Below, one piece after another: positions 24,558 to 37,092 of a stretch of 64,000 nucleotides of DNA. Location: contig AP025042.1 in NCBI GenBank assembly GCA_036186865.1, forward strand, positions 18,190,214 through 18,254,213, written 5' to 3'. The notes below the pieces were generated by a model that was not told the origin of the DNA, did not search any database, and saw only the letters and a list, made by a program, of their open reading frames with translations. This stretch comes from Eustoma russellianum (taxonomy: Eukaryota > Streptophyta > Magnoliopsida > Gentianales > Gentianaceae). The position numbers were made by a program, and so were the translations under genes. Within the stretch, counting starts at the first letter, position 1. Each line of letters opens with the position of its first letter.

Positions 24558-26839
24558 TGTGGCGCCCCGCACCCCGGCCCCGCCGAAGTCGGTGCATCCG
24601 CCGTACTTCACTAAGGAGAGTACTAGGCGTCATCCATACGCATCGTGATCCATGATAGAATTGCATGGATTTTCGTGCTTACGCGCAAATAAGTAAGCAA
24701 AACCGTGGCAGAATTTAAAACTTCAAATTAAAAGCATCATCACAACTATTTAAAGTTTATAACCCACATCAAATGTAGCAGCAAGTGACAAAAGCCAATT
24801 GTTTTTCCATCTCAATTACATAACTCAGTCATCCTTTAAAGCTGGCAAGTTCGGTCTCCTAAATCTGGCCATCCTTCAGTGCACTCACGGGTCGGGGCTC
24901 AAGGTCCATCCTCAATCCATTCTACCCTGTTCCCTGTAGCTTCTGGGAGGAAAAAAAGGGGGGTGAGTGAAAAAATCACCGGCAAGTACACCATAAACAA
25001 TCATGCATTAAATAGAAAGTACATACAAGAACCGAACCCCGAAATTCGGTTTAGAACATACCTGACCTTCCATTAAACACCCGTAAGAAGTCAACACAAG
25101 GTATATCCAAGGTCATAGCTTAACAGAGATTAAAACTTAACAGAGATCATAGCTTAAGAAAGGATCATCATTCAATAAAGATCATGACATACAAAAAGGT
25201 CATCTCTCAATAAAGATCATAACCTAGGAGCTACCAATTCAAAACAACTTGGCCTAAAGGTCATGAATAAGATCATAGCTTACATATCAACAGTAGTGAA
25301 ATCATAACTTAGGTAACGAGAGATAGGAGGACCAAACCTATGTAACATTACCTCTAACATTTGGCTAGCATCTCATCCCTTCAATCAATAGCCGTTAAGG
25401 CAATAAAATCATAACTTAGTCACGAAGCAATTAATAACACAACCTAGTGCAATTAGACTCAATATCATGCTCATGACCATATGCAATACGAATGAATGTG
25501 CAAAAGTAGCGCATAATGCCCTCCATCCAATACCCGATAGGGATCATCACTTAATGCGTCAAGATCATAATTTAAATAAAATCGTTACTTAAAGAGCATA
25601 ACAATAAAAGACTGTATCTCGCATCAATTCATAACATAACAAGAGTCATCACTTAGGGAAGTCATACTTAGGGTCTACGAGGTCACCACAACTTAGTCTA
25701 AGTATCATGTGTCACTACACAATGACTTAATGAATGTAACATGCATGCATATGTACGTGTGATGCATCATGATAAAAATGAGAATATGATCTTTTCATGC
25801 TTTTCTTTAAAATCATCATCATCGTAAAACAATAGAGTGTTCAGCTCTATCTTCCCGGATCTGAAGCGGTAACTTCTCCCCTTCGAATCTATTATTCCCG
25901 GATTCAGAACAGTAACGTCATCATACTTTCCGGGTATATTCTTTTCCGGACCCGCACGGTCATCATCATCATCATCAGGCCTATTATTTTCCGGGCCTGC
26001 ACGGCCAAACTGTCAGATCGCTTAACCTGGATCTGAGCGGGTTCATACTGGCCAAGTTCATACTCACACACGGTACCGGTGGGGAATCATTCATTTCAAA
26101 AATCATCTTTTGAAAGCGCTTTTCATCTTTCTTTCTCATAAAAGACATGCTGTAAATCATGTACGTGACGATGATGCAAATGTATGACGTGCATTATGCG
26201 ACTCGTGAACAAATACCTCATAACATGCATGCACGGACTTGTCTTTTAAACTCACATTCTGTTCATACAGCCTCGTGCTCATCAATTCGTGCTCATATTC
26301 ATAAACCCATGCCATACATATGCATAATGAAGGCTTAGCCACATGCTACAAAAATTTCATAACGTTCCGAAGTGTCTAACGGCCTCAAAACATCATACTA
26401 TCATCAAAAGCACTGCTGAGATCAGCAGGGCAGTACCGCATTACTTCAGTTTTGTGGGTCATAAAACCTCATTCATTTTGATCCATTACCTGAAAAACAT
26501 AGCTAATTCACCAAGGAACAACAGTCATAAGGCTAAACATCACATTCAAGCCTAAATAATCAAGATCGAAGCCTTACAACTTAAGACATTAAACTGTCCT
26601 ATTTTTTAGTTTTATACCACTAACTTCAACTCAGTTGTTAACCATCAAAATGGTGGTTTTAGGATGGTTTATTTACATGAACATGCACATCTATGCCCTA
26701 AGTAATTACCATAAATTTTCCAAGGCAATTCAATAAGTTTAAATTGTGACCAAACCACAAATTGGGGGTTATCTAATTACTTTCCCAAATTGGGTACATG
26801 CAGAGACTGGATTGACCAGTTGTATCTCGAAATAAATTG

Positions 26840-27530
26840 TGACCAAACCACAACTCCTTTTACCAAACTTCCAACTCCAAGATGTCATAAACACATCAAA
26901 CTATCATCCTACCAAAAATCAGCTCATTTTCGTATTCCTAAGGTGCATTTGTAAGCCACACAACTTACTACTCAAAACTGTCCTGTTCCAGCAACTCTGT
27001 TTGAGCAGTTTCACCAAAAATTTCATTAATAATAATTCACAACTCCTTTCATCAAATTCCACCTCTCACATTTCAGATACACATAAGGCTATCGCTATAC
27101 CAAAAATTAGCCAATTTGAACCTCCAAAGATTCATGTTCAGGTCGTTCAACATAACACATAAATCTGTCCAGTTCCAGTACTTCTGTTTGACCATTTCTT
27201 ACTAAAAACTTCATTAAGGACAAACCGCAACTCCTTTTATTGAAATTCCAACTCACACATTTCATATACATATGAGGCTAACATCTCACCAAAAATTAGC
27301 CAATTTGAATACTCCTAAGATTAATTTTCAGGTCATGAAAAACGTCACACTGTTCTGCCCAGTTCCAGTAATTTCTTCTTCAACAGTTTTACCAAAAGAT
27401 TTATTAAAAATAAACCATAACTCTTTTTACTGTAATTCCAACTCTCACTTGTACTACACACACAGAGCTAGTGTTATGTCAAAATTTAGCTTAATAGAAC
27501 ACTTCTAAGGTTCGTTCTCAAGTCACACAA
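26840..27530. repeat. About 190 bp tandem repeats in LTR A (also in B and C)
   Basis: The phrase ACAACTCCTTTTA, then AATTCCAACTC, recurs at about 26847, 27038, 27225 and 27414, giving a period near 190 bp. Each unit also has CCAAAAATTAGCCAATTT-like and CTGTCCAGTTCCAGTA-like phrases. Matching arrays lie at 33060-33750 (LTR B) and 39340-40010 (LTR C). The solo LTR has related units in the opposite orientation near 23420 and 23610. The 70-107 codon frames here exist only because the repeat lacks stops. Confidence 0.75.
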
Positions 27531-28344
27531 TCAGCAACACAAATCTGCCAGCTCCAGTAGTTTCATCACTTCTTCACCTTTTTATTGTTCAAGCATCCTT
27601 CAACCAACTTCATTTATTAAGATGACTTACTATACATCAAATACACATTTAAACATAGTTATTTCAAGTCTCATAACTCAGTTTAGGCTACACATGACTC
27701 ATACCAACGGTCTTGCCATTTACGCTTAGAACATGTCACTTTTCATACCAACACTTTTCTTTACATCAACTAAGTTCATGTCTGGTTCATTAAATCTCCA
27801 ACTAAGATTCATAACTTAAAAATGGCTAGTCATTCAAGCATGCACTTCACAAATAAGGCAAGATTGGCTAGAGTATACTTGCCTCCTTGAACCTTAGAGC
27901 TTTTCCTTTGCTTGAACCTTGGTTGAAATGGAATGAAGTCCTCCTCCACTTCACATGTGTAGCACGTTTTTGAAGAGGACAAGGAGGTGAACATTAGCTA
28001 TCATTTTAAATGGAGAATGAATCTAGATTGAGGCTAGATTCATCTTACCAAAATGGAGCTTGAATGGATTCAAACCACCAAGATGTTAGCTCCTCATAGT
28101 AACTTGACAAATCTTCTCCTAGATGAGTTCTTGAGGCTTGAAGATCTTGGATTTCCTTTGGCTCACTAGCCGTGTACTTTGATGAAGAAATAAGGGAGGC
28201 TCTTGCTCCTTGTAATTTCTTAAGTGTTGAATATTTGAGAGAAAGTTTTCTCCCCTTGGTTTATGGAGACTGCCGTGAGTATGGTGGGAGGGAAAAGGAA
28301 TCCTCTTTAGTTTAATTAGGCTAACTAGAATCACTTGGCCTTAA

Positions 28345-28456
28345 TTACTTTTACCCAACTATGGTTACTTTAGTTCAACTATAGTTACTTTATGTAAACC
28401 ATAGTTACTTTATGTCAACTATAGTTACTTTATGCCAACTATAGTTAGTTTATGGC
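28345..28456. repeat. 20 bp tandem repeat in LTR A (also in B and C)
   Basis: Units of the form TTACTTTATGTCAACTATAG repeat about five times. LTR B (34546-34690) and LTR C (40841-40960) have different unit numbers, so this is a length-variable tract. Confidence 0.85.
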
Positions 28457-29085
28457 TAACCTAGGTTACTTTGCCCAACTAGATTTATTTTCTTAACCTT
28501 GTAGTAACATTAAGTAACCATGGTGATCTTTCTTGGGCAACCATGGGGGGCGGTTTTGACTTCTTGGGGGAAACTTTACCATGCTTAATTTCCTTTCAAA
28601 TGAGTTTAATAAGAAGTCATGTGGGTATTTACCCCCTTTTTAATTATTTCTCTTTTCTTATATGTGGATAATTGTCTCCTAATAAATTGATAGTTTCCCC
28701 TTTTTCTTGTCTTAATATAAACTTAGGAAATTCTTAATCCCTCGTGGTTATAGGGCCGAAACTTAGTAGTAGTTGGGGGAAAATTGTCCATTACTTGCAA
28801 CTCCTTAATTTCCTTTCGGGCTTATTTCAAAAAGGCCCTTAAGATTATCATCTCTTATAATTTTGGAAAAAACCCTTTAAGGTCCTTTTTAAACCTTGTG
28901 GCCGAAATTTTCTTAAGCCTTTGGGAATGAATTGGTCACTTCATATAGTCCCTAACTCACGCTTGAATTGATTATATCATTTGCTTATCATCCTAAAATG
29001 AAAAAATCACTAAGAAAACTTAGTGAAAGACACTTGAAAGATACCACTTTATTAATCGATACGACTTTTCAGCTGGGTACAACAT

Positions 29086-29100
29086 TCTCCCCCCCTTAAT
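29086..29100 (-). promoter_or_regulatory. Polypurine tract, interior 1
   Basis: On the minus strand AAGGGGGGGAGAA lies directly before the LTR start TGTTGTACCC. Confidence 0.85.
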
Positions 29101-30801
29101 ATAAGTTTCGTCCTCAAAACTTCAGGCTAGCCAAAAAGATGGGGCGTCTACTCCTCATGTTTTCTTCTGTTTCCCCATGTGGCTTCTTCTGTAGTAAATA
29201 AGATAGCATAAAGCGTCTATTTAGTTCCCTCAGAACTGCTTTGTTCCATTCATCTTAGAGGTCTCATAAGAACTTATTCTAACTCTCTAGAGGTGTTATC
29301 GTAACCTATCTCATATCAAGCACTTGCAACCTTGATACTATGTACTTGATAGTGCAATCCATTCTGTGTAATCATAATCATAGCAGGCTTATAATTTCCT
29401 TTTTCATAAAATATGGGAAAAAAAACTTGGCAGAGATCATTAATCTGGGATATAGACCATTAGCTCTTTTCTGTAAACATCCTTTCAGTGATCATGTAAC
29501 GCTCATCCTACGTACGAAATAGCTTCCAAAGACACCCGGAATAATTCCCATAAGGTACACATACCAAGCTCTTCATAAGGTATGTGCCACATTCATCCGT
29601 CTTGCTGATCGCCTTATTACGTAATAACTTTTACCCTTTTTTGAGATCATTTCATAAAATCGAACTAGAAATTGTGGGTTCTCCTTTGAAACTTATGTTC
29701 CTTTTATGACATTTTAAATCATCCTAAGGTGGCCCGTTCTCTTAAAACATGGTTTTCATAATCATGACCTATTCCCCATATAGTGCAATAAAATGTGTAC
29801 AAGTGCTAATAGTGACGCATCATGACGAGGATCCTGAGTCCCATACACAGTGTCATACTTAGTCATGTTATCACTAATAATCTCACTTGCTTTGGTTAAT
29901 AGGAGGTAGAGCAGAGGACATATGTACTTCACACTTATTTGGCGTACCTTGGTTGTTTCTTTGTCATCCGCATAAACTAGCCTTATATGGATACGGTTTC
30001 CCACCTTCTACTTCGTTTGCTTGTTAAATCGTTTCTTTCATTCTTTCGTTCCCTTACTATCGCATTCCGCTCCGTAGCGGTCCTCCAATAATTCACCAAA
30101 GGTCCTTGAATACGACTTAACTTAGTCTAATTTGATCTGGGGGTCTAGACTGCGCACAAATCTAATCACCTTAAAATTTTTCATCTCTCATAATCATACT
30201 GTCCCAAAGTAATGAATGAGTACGGTGATGCCTGACCCTTGTCTTAGTGAGTCAAATTCCTCAACCCTTCTCGTGACTAAGTCCTGGGAAGAAGAACTCA
30301 CAAAACTCCTCTTAGAACCTTGCCCTTATCTTATCCAGCACCAGTATCAGCATGGAGTTACTTTCAACTTTACTTAACCATCTTTCTGCCTACTATGAAC
30401 TAAATTCCCTGCCAAACCTTGGAATATGTGTTCTTGCTAACTATTGTTAGTAATGCTTACTGCCTCCTGGGGTGACAGTGATGATGTCATCTTACTGAAT
30501 TGTGGTGCCATTCGCACCACGAAGTGTCGGAGTCTTACTTAAGGTATATATATTTAGAATAAGCAACACCATTTAATTCGTAATCCCTATACGATCTCAT
30601 GGTCATGCAAACAGTCATGATTACATTCCGTAGATGGCCATCGACTAGGGCTTTATCATATGGTCAAAACCCTAATTTCCAGTCTAAGCCATCCTGTTCT
30701 AAAGTCAACTCTTATCTAAGATCAGAACTTAGGTCTAAGATCAAACTTAGTTGACTATAATCATAACTTAATTCTATATTCTGCTCGGATCTGGAGCCTT
30801 C

Positions 30802-30813
30802 GCTCTAATACCA
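30802..30813 (-). promoter_or_regulatory. Primer-binding site, interior 1
   Basis: The minus strand reads TGGTATTAGAGC, one mismatch from the initiator Met-tRNA site, two bases after the LTR B end. Confidence 0.85.
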
Positions 30814-30815
30814 CC

Positions 30816-33800
30816 TGTGGTGCCCCGCACCCCGGCCCCGCCAAAGTCGGTGCACCCGCCGTACTTCACTAAGGAGAGTACTAGGCGTCATCCATACGCG
30901 TCGTGATCCATGATAGAATTGCATGGATTTTTGTGCTTACGCGCAAATAAGTAAGCGAAACCGTGGCAGAATTTAAAACTTCAAATTAAAAGCATCATCA
31001 CAGCCATTTAAAGTTTACAACCCACATCAAATGTAGCAGCAAGTGACAAAAGCCAATTGTTTTTCCATCTCAATTACATAACTCAGTCATCCCTTAAAGC
31101 TGGAAAGTTCGGTCTCCTAAATCTGGTCGTCCTTCAGTGCACTCACGGGTAGGGGCTCTAGGTCCATCCTCAATCCGTTCTACCCTGTTCCCTGTAGCCT
31201 CTGGGAGGAAAAATAGGGGGTGAGTGATAAAGTCACCAGCAAGTACACCATAAACAATCATGCATTAAATGGAAAGTACATACAAGAACCAAACCCTGAA
31301 ATTCGGTTTAGAACACACCTGACCTTCCATTAAACACCCGTAAGAAGTCAACACAAGGTATATCCAAGGTCATAGCTTAACAGAGATTAAAACTTAACAG
31401 AGATCATAGCTTAAGAAAGGATCATCATTCAATAAAGATCATGACATACAAAGAGGTCATCTCTCAATAAAGATCATAACCTAGGAGCTGGCCTAAAGGT
31501 CATGAATAAGATCATAGCTTACATATCAACAGTAGTGAAATCATAACTTAGGTAACGAGAGATAGGAGGACCAAACCTATGTAACATTACCTCTAACATT
31601 TGGCTAGCATCTCATCCCTACAATCAATAGCCGTTAAGGCAATAAAATCATAACTTAGTCACGAAGCAAGTAATAACACAGCCTAGTGCAGTTAGACTCA
31701 ATATCATGCTCATGACCATATGCAATGCGAATGAATGTGCAAAAGTAGCGCATAATGCCCTCCATCCAATACCCGATAGGGATCATCACTTAATGCGTCA
31801 AGATCATAATTTAAATAAAATCGTTACTTAAAGAGCATAACAATAAAAGACTGTACCTCGTATCAATTCATAACATAACAATAGTCATCACTTAGGGAAG
31901 TCATACTTAGGGTCTACGAGGTCACCACAACTTAGTCTAAGTATCATGTGTCACTACACAATGACTTAATGAATGTAACATGCATGCATATGTACGTGTG
32001 ATGCATCATGATAAAAATGAGAATATGATCTTTTCATGATTTTCTTTAAAATCATCATCATCGTAAAACAATAGAGTGTTCAGCTCTATCTTCCCAGATC
32101 TGAAGCGGTAACTTCTCCCCTTCGAATCTATTATTCTCGTATTCGGAACGGTAACATCATCATACTTGCCGGGTCTATTCTTTTCCGGACCCGCACGATC
32201 ATCATCATCATCATCAGGCCTATTATTTTCCAGGCCTGTACGGTTATACTGTCAGATCGCTTAACCCGGATCTGAGCGGGTTCATACTGGCCAAGTTTAT
32301 ACTCACACACGGTACCGGTGGGGAATCATTCCTTTCAAAAATCATCTTTTGAAAATGCTTTTCATCTTTCTTTCTCATAAAAGACATGCTGTAAATCATG
32401 TACGTGACAATGATGCAAATGTATGACGTGCATTATGCGACTCGTGAACAAATACCTCATAACATGCATGCACGGACTTGTCTTTTAAACTCACATTCTG
32501 TTCATACAGCCTCGTGCTCATCAATTCGTGCTCATATTCATAAACTCATGCCATACATATGCATAATGAAGTGTTAGCTACATGCTACAAAAATTTCATA
32601 ACGTTCCGAAATGTCTAACGGCCTCAAAACATCATACTATCATCAAAAGCACTGCTAAAATCAGCAGGGCAGTACCGCCTTACTTCAGTTTTGTGGGTCA
32701 TAAAACCTTATTAATTTTGATCCATTACCTGAAAAACATAGCTAATTCACCAAGGAACAACATTCATAAGGCTAAACATCACATTCAAGCCTAAATGATC
32801 AAGATCGAAGCCTTACAACTTAAGACATTAAACTGTCCTATTTTTCAGTTTTATATCACTAATTTCAACTCAGTTGTTAACCATCAAAATGGTGGTTTTA
32901 GGATGGTTTATTTACATGAACATGCACATCTATGCCCTAGGTAATTACCATAAAATTTCCAAGGCAATTCAATAAGTTTAAGGGGGTCATCTAATTACTT
33001 TCCCAAATTGGGTACATGCAGAGACTGGATTGACCAGTTGTATCTCGAAATAAATTGTGACCAAACCACAAATCCTTTTACCAAAATTCCAACTCAAAGA
33101 TGTCATAAACACATCAAACTATCATCCTACCAAAAATCAGCTCATTTTCATATTCCTAAGGTGCATTTTTAAGCCACACAACTTACTACTCAAAACTGTC
33201 CTGTTCCAGCAACTCTGTTTGAGCAGTTTCACCAAAACTTTCATTAATAATAATTCACAACTCCTTTCATCAAATTCCACCTATCACATTTCACATACAC
33301 ATAAGGATATCGCCATACCAAAAATTAGCCAATTTGAACACTCCCAAGATTCATGTTCAGGTCGTTCAACATAACACATAAATCTGTCCAGTTCCAGTAC
33401 TTCTGTTTGACCACTTCTTACTAAAAACTTCATTAAGGACAAACCGCAACTCCTTTTATTGAAATTCCAACTCACACATTTCATATACATATGAGGCTAA
33501 CATCTCACCAAAAATTAGCCAATTTGAATACTCCTAAGATTAATTTTCAGGTCATGAAAAACGTCACACTGTTCTGCCCAGTTCCAGTAATTTCTTCTTC
33601 AGCAGTTTTACCAAAAGATTTATTAAAAATAAACCATAATTCTTTTTACTTTAATTCCAACTCTCACTTTTACTACACACACAGAGCTAGTGTCATGCCA
33701 AAATTTATCTTAATAGAACACTTCTAAGGTTCGTTCTCAAGTCACACAATCAGCAACACAAATCTGCCAGCTCCAGTAGTTTCAGCACTTCTTCACCTTT

Positions 33801-35308
33801 TTATTGTTCAAGCATCCTTCAACCAACTTCATTTATTAAGATGACTTACTATACATCAAATATATATTTAAACATAGTTATTTCAAGTCTCATAACTCAG
33901 TTTAGGCTACACATGACTCATACCAACGGTCTTGCCATTTACGCTTAGAACATGTCACTTTTCATACCAACACTTTTCTTTACATCAACTAAGTTCATGT
34001 CTTGTTCTTAGAATCTCCAACTAAGAATCATAACTTAAAAATGGCTAGTCATTCAAGCATGCACTTCACAAATAAGGCAAGATTGGCTAGAGTATACTTG
34101 CCTCCTTGAACCTTAGAGCTTTTCCTTTGCTTGAACCTTGGTTGAAATGCAATGAAGTCCTCCTCCACTTCACATGTGTAGCATGTTTTTGAAGAGGACA
34201 AGGAGGTGAACATTAGCTATCATTTTAAATGGAGAATAGAGCTATATTAATGCTAGATTCATCTTACCAAAATGGACCACCAAGATGTTAGCTCCTCATA
34301 GTAACTTGACAAATCTTCTCCTAGATGAGTTCTTGAGGCTTGAAGATCTTGGATTTCCTTTGGCTCACTAGCCGTGTACTTTGATGAAGAAATAAGGGAG
34401 GCTCTTGCTCCTTGTAATTTCTTAAGTGTTGAATATTTGAGAGAAAGTTTTCTCCCATTGGTTTATGGAGGCTGCCGTGAGTATGGTGGGTGGGAAAAGG
34501 AATCCTCCTTAGTTTAATTAGCCTAACTAGAATCACTTGGCCTTAATTACTTTTACCCAACTATGGTTACTTTATTTCAACTATAGTTACTTTATGTAAA
34601 CCATAGTTACTTTATGTCAACTATAGTTACTTTATGCCAACTATAGTTACTTTATACCAACTATAGTTACTTTATGGCTAACCTAGGTTACTTTGCCCAA
34701 CTAGAGTTATTTTCTTAACCTTGTAGTAACATTAAGTAACCATGGTAATCTTTCTTGGTCAACCATGGGGGGGGCGGTTTTGACTTCTTGGAGGAAACTT
34801 TACCATGCTTAATTTCCTTTCAAATGAGTTTAATAAGAAGCCATGTGGGTATTTACCCCCTTTTTAATTATTTCCCTTTTCTTATATGTGGATAATTGTC
34901 TCCTAATAAATTGATAGTTTCCCCTTTTTCTTGTCTTACTATAAACTTAGGAAATTCTTAATCCCTTGTGGCTATAGGGCCGAAACTTAGTAGTAGTTGG
35001 TGGAAAATTGTCCATTACTTGCAACTCCTTAATTTCCTTTCGGGCTTATTTCAAAAAGGCCCTTAAGATTATCATCTCTTATAATTTTGGAAAAAACCCT
35101 TTAAGGTCCTTTTTAAACCTTGTGGCCGAAATTTTCTTAAGCCTTTGGGAATGAATTGGTCACTTCATATAGTCCCTAACTCACGCTTGAATTGATTATA
35201 TCATTTGCTTATCATCCTAAAATGAAAGAATCACTAAGGAAACTTAGTGAAAGACACTTGAAAGATACCACTTTATTAATCTATAAGACTTTTCAGCGGG
35301 GTACAACA
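30816..35308 (-). repeat. Giant LTR B (shared middle LTR, 4493 bp)
   Basis: It has the same architecture as LTR A and serves both interiors. It has more units than LTR A of the 20 bp repeat at about 34546-34690. It shares with LTR C the absence of the two stretches noted in LTR A. Confidence 0.9.
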
Positions 35309-35309
35309 T

Positions 35310-35325
35310 TCTCCCCCCCTTAATA
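35310..35325 (-). promoter_or_regulatory. Polypurine tract, interior 2
   Basis: On the minus strand this is the same AAGGGGGGGAGAA as in interior 1, next to LTR B. Confidence 0.85.
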
Positions 35326-37078
35326 TAAGTTTCGTCCTCGAAACTTCAGGCTAGCCAAAAAGATGGGGCGTCTACTCCTCATGTTTTCTTCTGTTTCCCC
35401 ATGTGGCTTCTTCTGTAGTAAATAAGATAGCATAAAGCGTCTATTTAGTTCCCTCAGAACTGCTTTGTTCCATTCATCTTAGAGGTCTCATCAGAACTTA
35501 TTCTAACTCTCTAGAGGTGTTATCGTAACCTATCTCATATCAAGCACTTGCAACCTTGATACTATGTACTTGATAGTGAAATCCATTCTGTCTAATCATA
35601 ATCATAGCAGGCTTATAATTTCCTTTTTCATAAAATATGAAAAAAAACTTGGCAGAGATCATTAAATCTGGGATATAGACCATTAGCTCTTTTCTGTAAA
35701 CATCCTTTCAAGATTCATGTAACGCTCATCCTACGTACGAAATAGATTCCAAAGACACCCGGAATAATTCCCATAAGGTACACATACCAAGCTCTTCATA
35801 AGGTATGTGCCACATTCATCCGTCTTGCTGATCGCCTTTTTACGTAATAACTTTTACCCTTTTTTGCGATCATTTCATAAAATCGAACTAGAAATTGTGG
35901 GTTCTCCTTTGAAACTTATGTTCCTTTTATGACATTTCAAATCATACTAAGGTGGCCCGTTCTCTTAAAACATGGTTTTCATAATCATGACCTATTCCCC
36001 ATATAGTGCAATAAAATGTGTACAAGTGCTAATAGTGACGCATCATGACGAGGACCCTGAGTCCCATACACAGTGTCATACTTAGTCATGTTATCACTAA
36101 TAATCTCACTTGCTTACTTGTGGTCTACTCATCACAACTTAAAGAAAACTATCATAATCACTCATACTTGGTTAATAGGAGGTAGAGCAAAAAAACACAT
36201 GTACTTCACACTTATTTGGCGTACCTTGGTTGTTTCTTTGTCATCCGCATAAACTAGCCTTATATGGATACGGTTTCCCACCTTCTACTTCGTTTTCTTG
36301 TTAAATCATTTCTTTCATTCTTTCGTTCCCTTACTATCGCATTCCGCTCCGTAGCGGTCCTCCAATAATTCACCAAAGGTCCTTGAATACGACTTAACTT
36401 AGTCTAATTTGATCTGGGGGTCTAGACTGCGCACAAATCTGATCACCTTAAAATTTTTCATCTATCATAATCATACTGTCCCAAAGTAATGAATGAGTAC
36501 GGTGATGCCTGACCCTTGTCTTAGTGAGTCAAATTCCTCAACCCTTCTCGTGACTAAGTCCTGGGAAGAAGAACTCACAAAACTCCTCTTAGAACCTTGC
36601 CCTTACCTTATCCAGTACCAGTATCAGCATGGAGTTACTTTCAACTTTACTTAACCATCTTTCTGCCTACTATGAACTAAATTCCCTGCCAAACCTTGGA
36701 ATACGTGTTCTTGCTAACTATTGTTAGTAATGCTTACTGCCTCTTGGGGTGACAGTGATGATGTCATCTTACTGAATTGTGGTGACATTCGCACCACGAA
36801 GTGTCGGAGTCTTACTTAAGGTATATATATTTAGAATAAGCGACACCATTTAATTCATAATCCGTATACGATCTCATGGTCATGCAAACAGTCATGATTA
36901 CATTCCGTAGATGGCCATCGACTAGGGCTTTATCATATGGTCAAAACCCTAATTTCCAGTCTAAGCCATCCTGTTCTATAGTCAACTCTTATCTAAGATC
37001 AGAACTTAGGTCTAAGATCAAACTTAGTTGACTATAATCATAACTTAATTCTATATTCTGCTCGGATCTGGAGCCTTC

Positions 37079-37090
37079 GCTCTAATACCA
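37079..37090 (-). promoter_or_regulatory. Primer-binding site, interior 2
   Basis: The minus strand reads TGGTATTAGAGC two bases after the LTR C end, the same variant as in interior 1. Confidence 0.85.
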
Positions 37091-37092
37091 CC

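Larger units (their letters stand above)
24558..29084 (-). repeat. Giant LTR A (4527 bp)
   Basis: Bounded by TGTGGCGCC and GGGTACAACA on the + strand. On the minus strand it has: a 20 bp TTACTTTATG-type tandem run at 28345-28456; a donor-like AGGCAAGTAT near 27888; four ~190 bp tandem units at about 26840-27530; a CCGGACCCG-type short array at 25840-26050; TAAG/ATGATC repeats at 25080-25700; and an acceptor-like CCTTTTTTTCCTCCCAG near 24945. It has two extra stretches relative to LTRs B and C (near 25227 and 26746), so B and C are the closer pair. Confidence 0.9.
29085..30815 (-). other. Interior 1 of the three-LTR array, non-coding
   Basis: The minus strand starts with a primer site (30802-30813), then short TAAG/GATC repeats (about 30680-30790), then AT-rich sequence with no coding frame, then GAGGACGAAAC and a G-rich polypurine tract (29085-29100). 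It lacks a 48 bp stretch that interior 2 has at about 36118-36165. A retroelement protein region is absent, not merely decayed. Confidence 0.85.
35309..37092 (-). other. Interior 2 of the three-LTR array, non-coding
   Basis: Very similar to interior 1 along its whole length, plus a 48 bp stretch at about 36118-36165. Primer site 37079-37090 and polypurine tract 35310-35325 on the minus strand. No protein region. Confidence 0.85.

Noticed and set aside
26343..27508. Small frames (MLQKFHN..., MTKPQLL..., MRLTSHQ...) that recur at 32582-33727 and 38858-39623
   Set aside because: They recur only because the three LTRs are copies. They follow the ~190 bp repeat, differ by indels and premature ends, and show no protein family feature.
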